Below, one piece after another: positions 33,244 to 35,162 of a stretch of DNA of 35,162 nt. A program made the position numbers and the translations under genes. The DNA comes from Burkholderiales bacterium LSUCC0115 (GTDB taxonomy: Bacteria; Pseudomonadota; Gammaproteobacteria; Burkholderiales; Burkholderiaceae_A). Numbering within the stretch: position 1 is the stretch's first letter; every line of letters starts with the position of its first letter. The DNA lies in assembly GCA_009646425.1 (NCBI GenBank), contig WJBW01000001.1, positions 432,147 through 467,308 of the forward strand, given 5' to 3'. Under the pieces are notes generated by a model. It made no database searches, was not told the origin of the DNA, and saw only the letters and a list, made by a program, of their open reading frames with translations.

Positions 33244-35162
33244 TTAGTGCGCGTCATCCCAATTGGGACCGGACCCTACTGAGACCTCCAATGGCACGCG
33301 CAGTTTCGCGACATTTTCCATAACCTCTATAGCGATTTCCCTGAGGGTTTCCACCTGCTCAGCCTGAACCTCAAAGATCAGCTCGTCATGGACCTGCAGC
33401 AGCATGCGAGCATTCAAGCCTGACCGAGCCAAAGCGTCCTCGACCCCCACCATGGCCATCTTGATCAAATCTGCTGCGGTGCCCTGCATGGGCGCGTTAA
33501 TCGCAGCGCGCTCAGCTCCCGCCCGCCTTGGCCCATTCGGCGAATTGATCTCGGGCAGCCAGAGTCTGCGGCCAAAGGCTGTCTCAACATAGCCGTTGGC
33601 CTTGGCCTGGGCCTTGATGGTTTCCATGTAGCGGGCCACGCCAGGGTAACGATCGAAGTACCGCTCAATGTAGAGTTTGGCCGCATCACGACCAATGTCC
33701 AGGTTCTGAGCCAAGCCAAAGGCGCTCATACCGTAGATCAGTCCGAAGTTGATCACCTTCGCGTAGCGACGCTGCTCATCACTGACTTCGTCTCGGGCCA
33801 CACCAAAGATCTCTGCCGCAGTCGCCCGGTGCACATCCTGCCCCGTTGCAAAGGCCTCCATCAAGCCAGGATCCTCAGACAAATGCGCCATGATCCTGAG
33901 TTCAATTTGCGAATAGTCCGCCGACACCAAGACTTGGCCGGCCGGCGCTACAAAAGCCTGACGAATCCGACGGCCCTCCGCCGTGCGAATCGGAATGTTC
34001 TGAAGGTTGGGGTCACTAGACGCCAGACGACCAGTGACGGCGACCGCCTGCGAGAACGTTGTGTGAACTCGGCCAGTCGCTGGGTCAATCATCTGTGGCA
34101 GTTTGTCCGTATAAGTGGACCGCAGCTTTGAGAGACTTCGCCACTGGAGCAAGACCTTGGGCAGGGGATAGTCCTGGGCCAGCTGCTCCAGTACGTCTTC
34201 GTCCGTCGAGGGCGCTCCCTTGGCAGTCTTCTTGATGGGCTTGTAGCCCAACCGATCAAACAAAATCTCACCCAATTGCTTGGGCGATCCCAGGTTGAAG
34301 GCGCCTCCCGCCAGTTCGTGAGCCTGGGATTCGAGCTGGGCAATCGTGGTGGCGAGCGACTGGCTCTGGGCGGCGAGAAGCCCCGCGTCAATCTGAATGC
34401 CGCGCTCCTCCATCTCAATCAGGACACGCAAAGCAGGCATCTCAATCTGGGCGTAGACCCGATGCAGCTTGTCATCGGCCTGAATCAGCGGCCAGAGCAC
34501 CTGGTGCAGATGGAGGGTGAAGTCGGAGTCCTCGCCTGAGTACTGGGTCGCGACCTCAACCGAGACCTGCTCGAACCCAATTCTTGAGGCACCCTTACCG
34601 GTGATTTGGTCATAGGACAATCCGCGTCGACCCAGATGTCGCTCGGCCAAGGAGGACAAGTCGTGGCTGCGATGGGCCTCCAGCACATAAGACTGCAGCA
34701 GTGTGTCGTGCTCAATGCCCCTCAACACAATCCCATAACGACGAAGCACATGGGCGTCGTACTTCAGGTTCTGGCCCAGCTTGGGACGAGCAGCATCCTC
34801 AAACCACGGCTTGAGCCTGGCGAGAATCTCTGCGCAATCCAGCTGAGACGGCGCACCGGCGTAGACATGCCCCACTGGCACATAAAAAGCCTGGCCGACC
34901 CGGGTGGCGAAGGACAGTCCAACCAAGTCAGCATGCCGAGCATCCAACGAGGTGGTCTCCAGGTCAAAGCAGACCAACTCACCGGTTGTGATCTGATTAA
35001 ACAATTCATCAAAGGCCTGCGCAGTAAGCACCGCGTGATACGTCCCGACCACCGATGAGCGGGCTGCAAACTCGGCAGGATCGATCTGATCAAAGCCATC
35101 CAAGACTGGTCCGCCAATCAGTCGCGCCCCACCGGCGGTTGCCCCAGTGGCACTGGTGTTTT
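33244..35162 (-). CDS. polA: DNA polymerase I, C-terminal part (runs off the window)
   Basis: The frame is open to the window edge, with no stop up to 35162, so this is the 3' end of polA and not a short polymerase; the 5'-3' exonuclease domain lies beyond. The 3'-5' exonuclease appears functional: FDLETTSLD (the Asp-x-Glu pair), KYDAHVL and YSGEDSDFT supply the metal ligands. The polymerase has motif A VSADYSQIELRIMAHLS, motif B (RRYAKVINFGLIYGMSAFGLA) and motif C LQVHDELIFEV. A linker of Gly/Ala/Thr residues precedes the exonuclease. The stop is 44 nt before the dienelactone hydrolase gene. Confidence 0.98.
   Translation of the reverse strand, partial: NTSATGATAGGARLIGGPVLDGFDQIDPAEFAARSSVVGTYHAVLTAQAFDELFNQITTGELVCFDLETTSLDARHADLVGLSFATRVGQAFYVPVGHVYAGAPSQLDCAEILARLKPWFEDAARPKLGQNLKYDAHVLRRYGIVLRGIEHDTLLQSYVLEAHRSHDLSSLAERHLGRRGLSYDQITGKGASRIGFEQVSVEVATQYSGEDSDFTLHLHQVLWPLIQADDKLHRVYAQIEMPALRVLIEMEERGIQIDAGLLAAQSQSLATTIAQLESQAHELAGGAFNLGSPKQLGEILFDRLGYKPIKKTAKGAPSTDEDVLEQLAQDYPLPKVLLQWRSLSKLRSTYTDKLPQMIDPATGRVHTTFSQAVAVTGRLASSDPNLQNIPIRTAEGRRIRQAFVAPAGQVLVSADYSQIELRIMAHLSEDPGLMEAFATGQDVHRATAAEIFGVARDEVSDEQRRYAKVINFGLIYGMSAFGLAQNLDIGRDAAKLYIERYFDRYPGVARYMETIKAQAKANGYVETAFGRRLWLPEINSPNGPRRAGAERAAINAPMQGTAADLIKMAMVGVEDALARSGLNARMLLQVHDELIFEVQAEQVETLREIAIEVMENVAKLRVPLEVSVGSGPNWDDAH

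Noticed and set aside
1-35162. CRISPR arrays, tRNA or rRNA genes, transposases
   Set aside because: No regularly spaced repeats, cloverleaf-like sequence, rRNA core motif or transposase motif was seen on reading either strand.

Overview
The window is a stretch of about 60% GC chromosome from a betaproteobacterium, most likely of the order Burkholderiales. The evidence is the gene order: carA-carB-greA-rlmE-ftsH-folP-glmM, trxA-rho-rpmE2 beside an AddAB-like recombination nuclease pair, and trmD-rplS-Nudix-CobD/CbiB-rsgA-pterin dehydratase-orn are arrangements known from that order. The placement rests on protein resemblance and synteny remembered from the families; no search was run. Several genes use TTG starts with strong Shine-Dalgarno (SD) sequences.

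Region 1 (1-14221, all minus strand): dnaX, ybaB, recR, carA, carB, greA, rlmE, ftsH, folP and glmM form a tightly packed run, many with 4-8 nt stop/start overlaps. Downstream of glmM follow a GAPDH homologue and the start of an ArsJ-type permease cut by the window edge. This is the two-gene arsenate resistance module in which GAPDH makes 1-arseno-3-phosphoglycerate and ArsJ exports it.

Region 2 (14257-20316, minus): the 4.5S SRP RNA gene (ffs), then an AddAB/RecB-like double-strand break repair locus. The AddA-like helicase is separated, by a change of frame, from a small ORF that carries the complete RecB-type nuclease domain normally fused to its C-terminus. That small ORF runs into the ffs gene.

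Region 3 (20303-24471, plus): trxA, rho with a C-rich, G-poor leader that looks like a Rho utilisation site, rpmE2 (type B L31), and a GT-C-type membrane glycosyltransferase.

Region 4 (24447-29370): orn and a pterin-4a-carbinolamine dehydratase diverge across a perfect 9+9 bp inverted repeat. They are followed by rsgA, then convergent CobD/CbiB-family, Nudix, rplS and trmD genes. The rpsP-rimM genes usually upstream of trmD are absent.

Region 5 (29371-32260): an accessory segment, partly AT-rich, starting exactly where rimM would be expected. It holds a secreted alpha/beta hydrolase, a NYN/PIN-like small nuclease coupled to a ZIP metal transporter, and an orphan HigA-like antitoxin preceded by the 3' remnant of its toxin.

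Region 6 (32261-35162, minus): a Tat-exported dienelactone hydrolase and the 3' two-thirds of polA, which runs off the window.

No tRNA, rRNA, CRISPR array or intact insertion sequence was seen. The most unusual points are the split AddA/nuclease with its ffs overlap, the orn/pterin dehydratase dyad, the rho leader, the terminator-like structure directly in front of ftsH, and the accessory segment at trmD.
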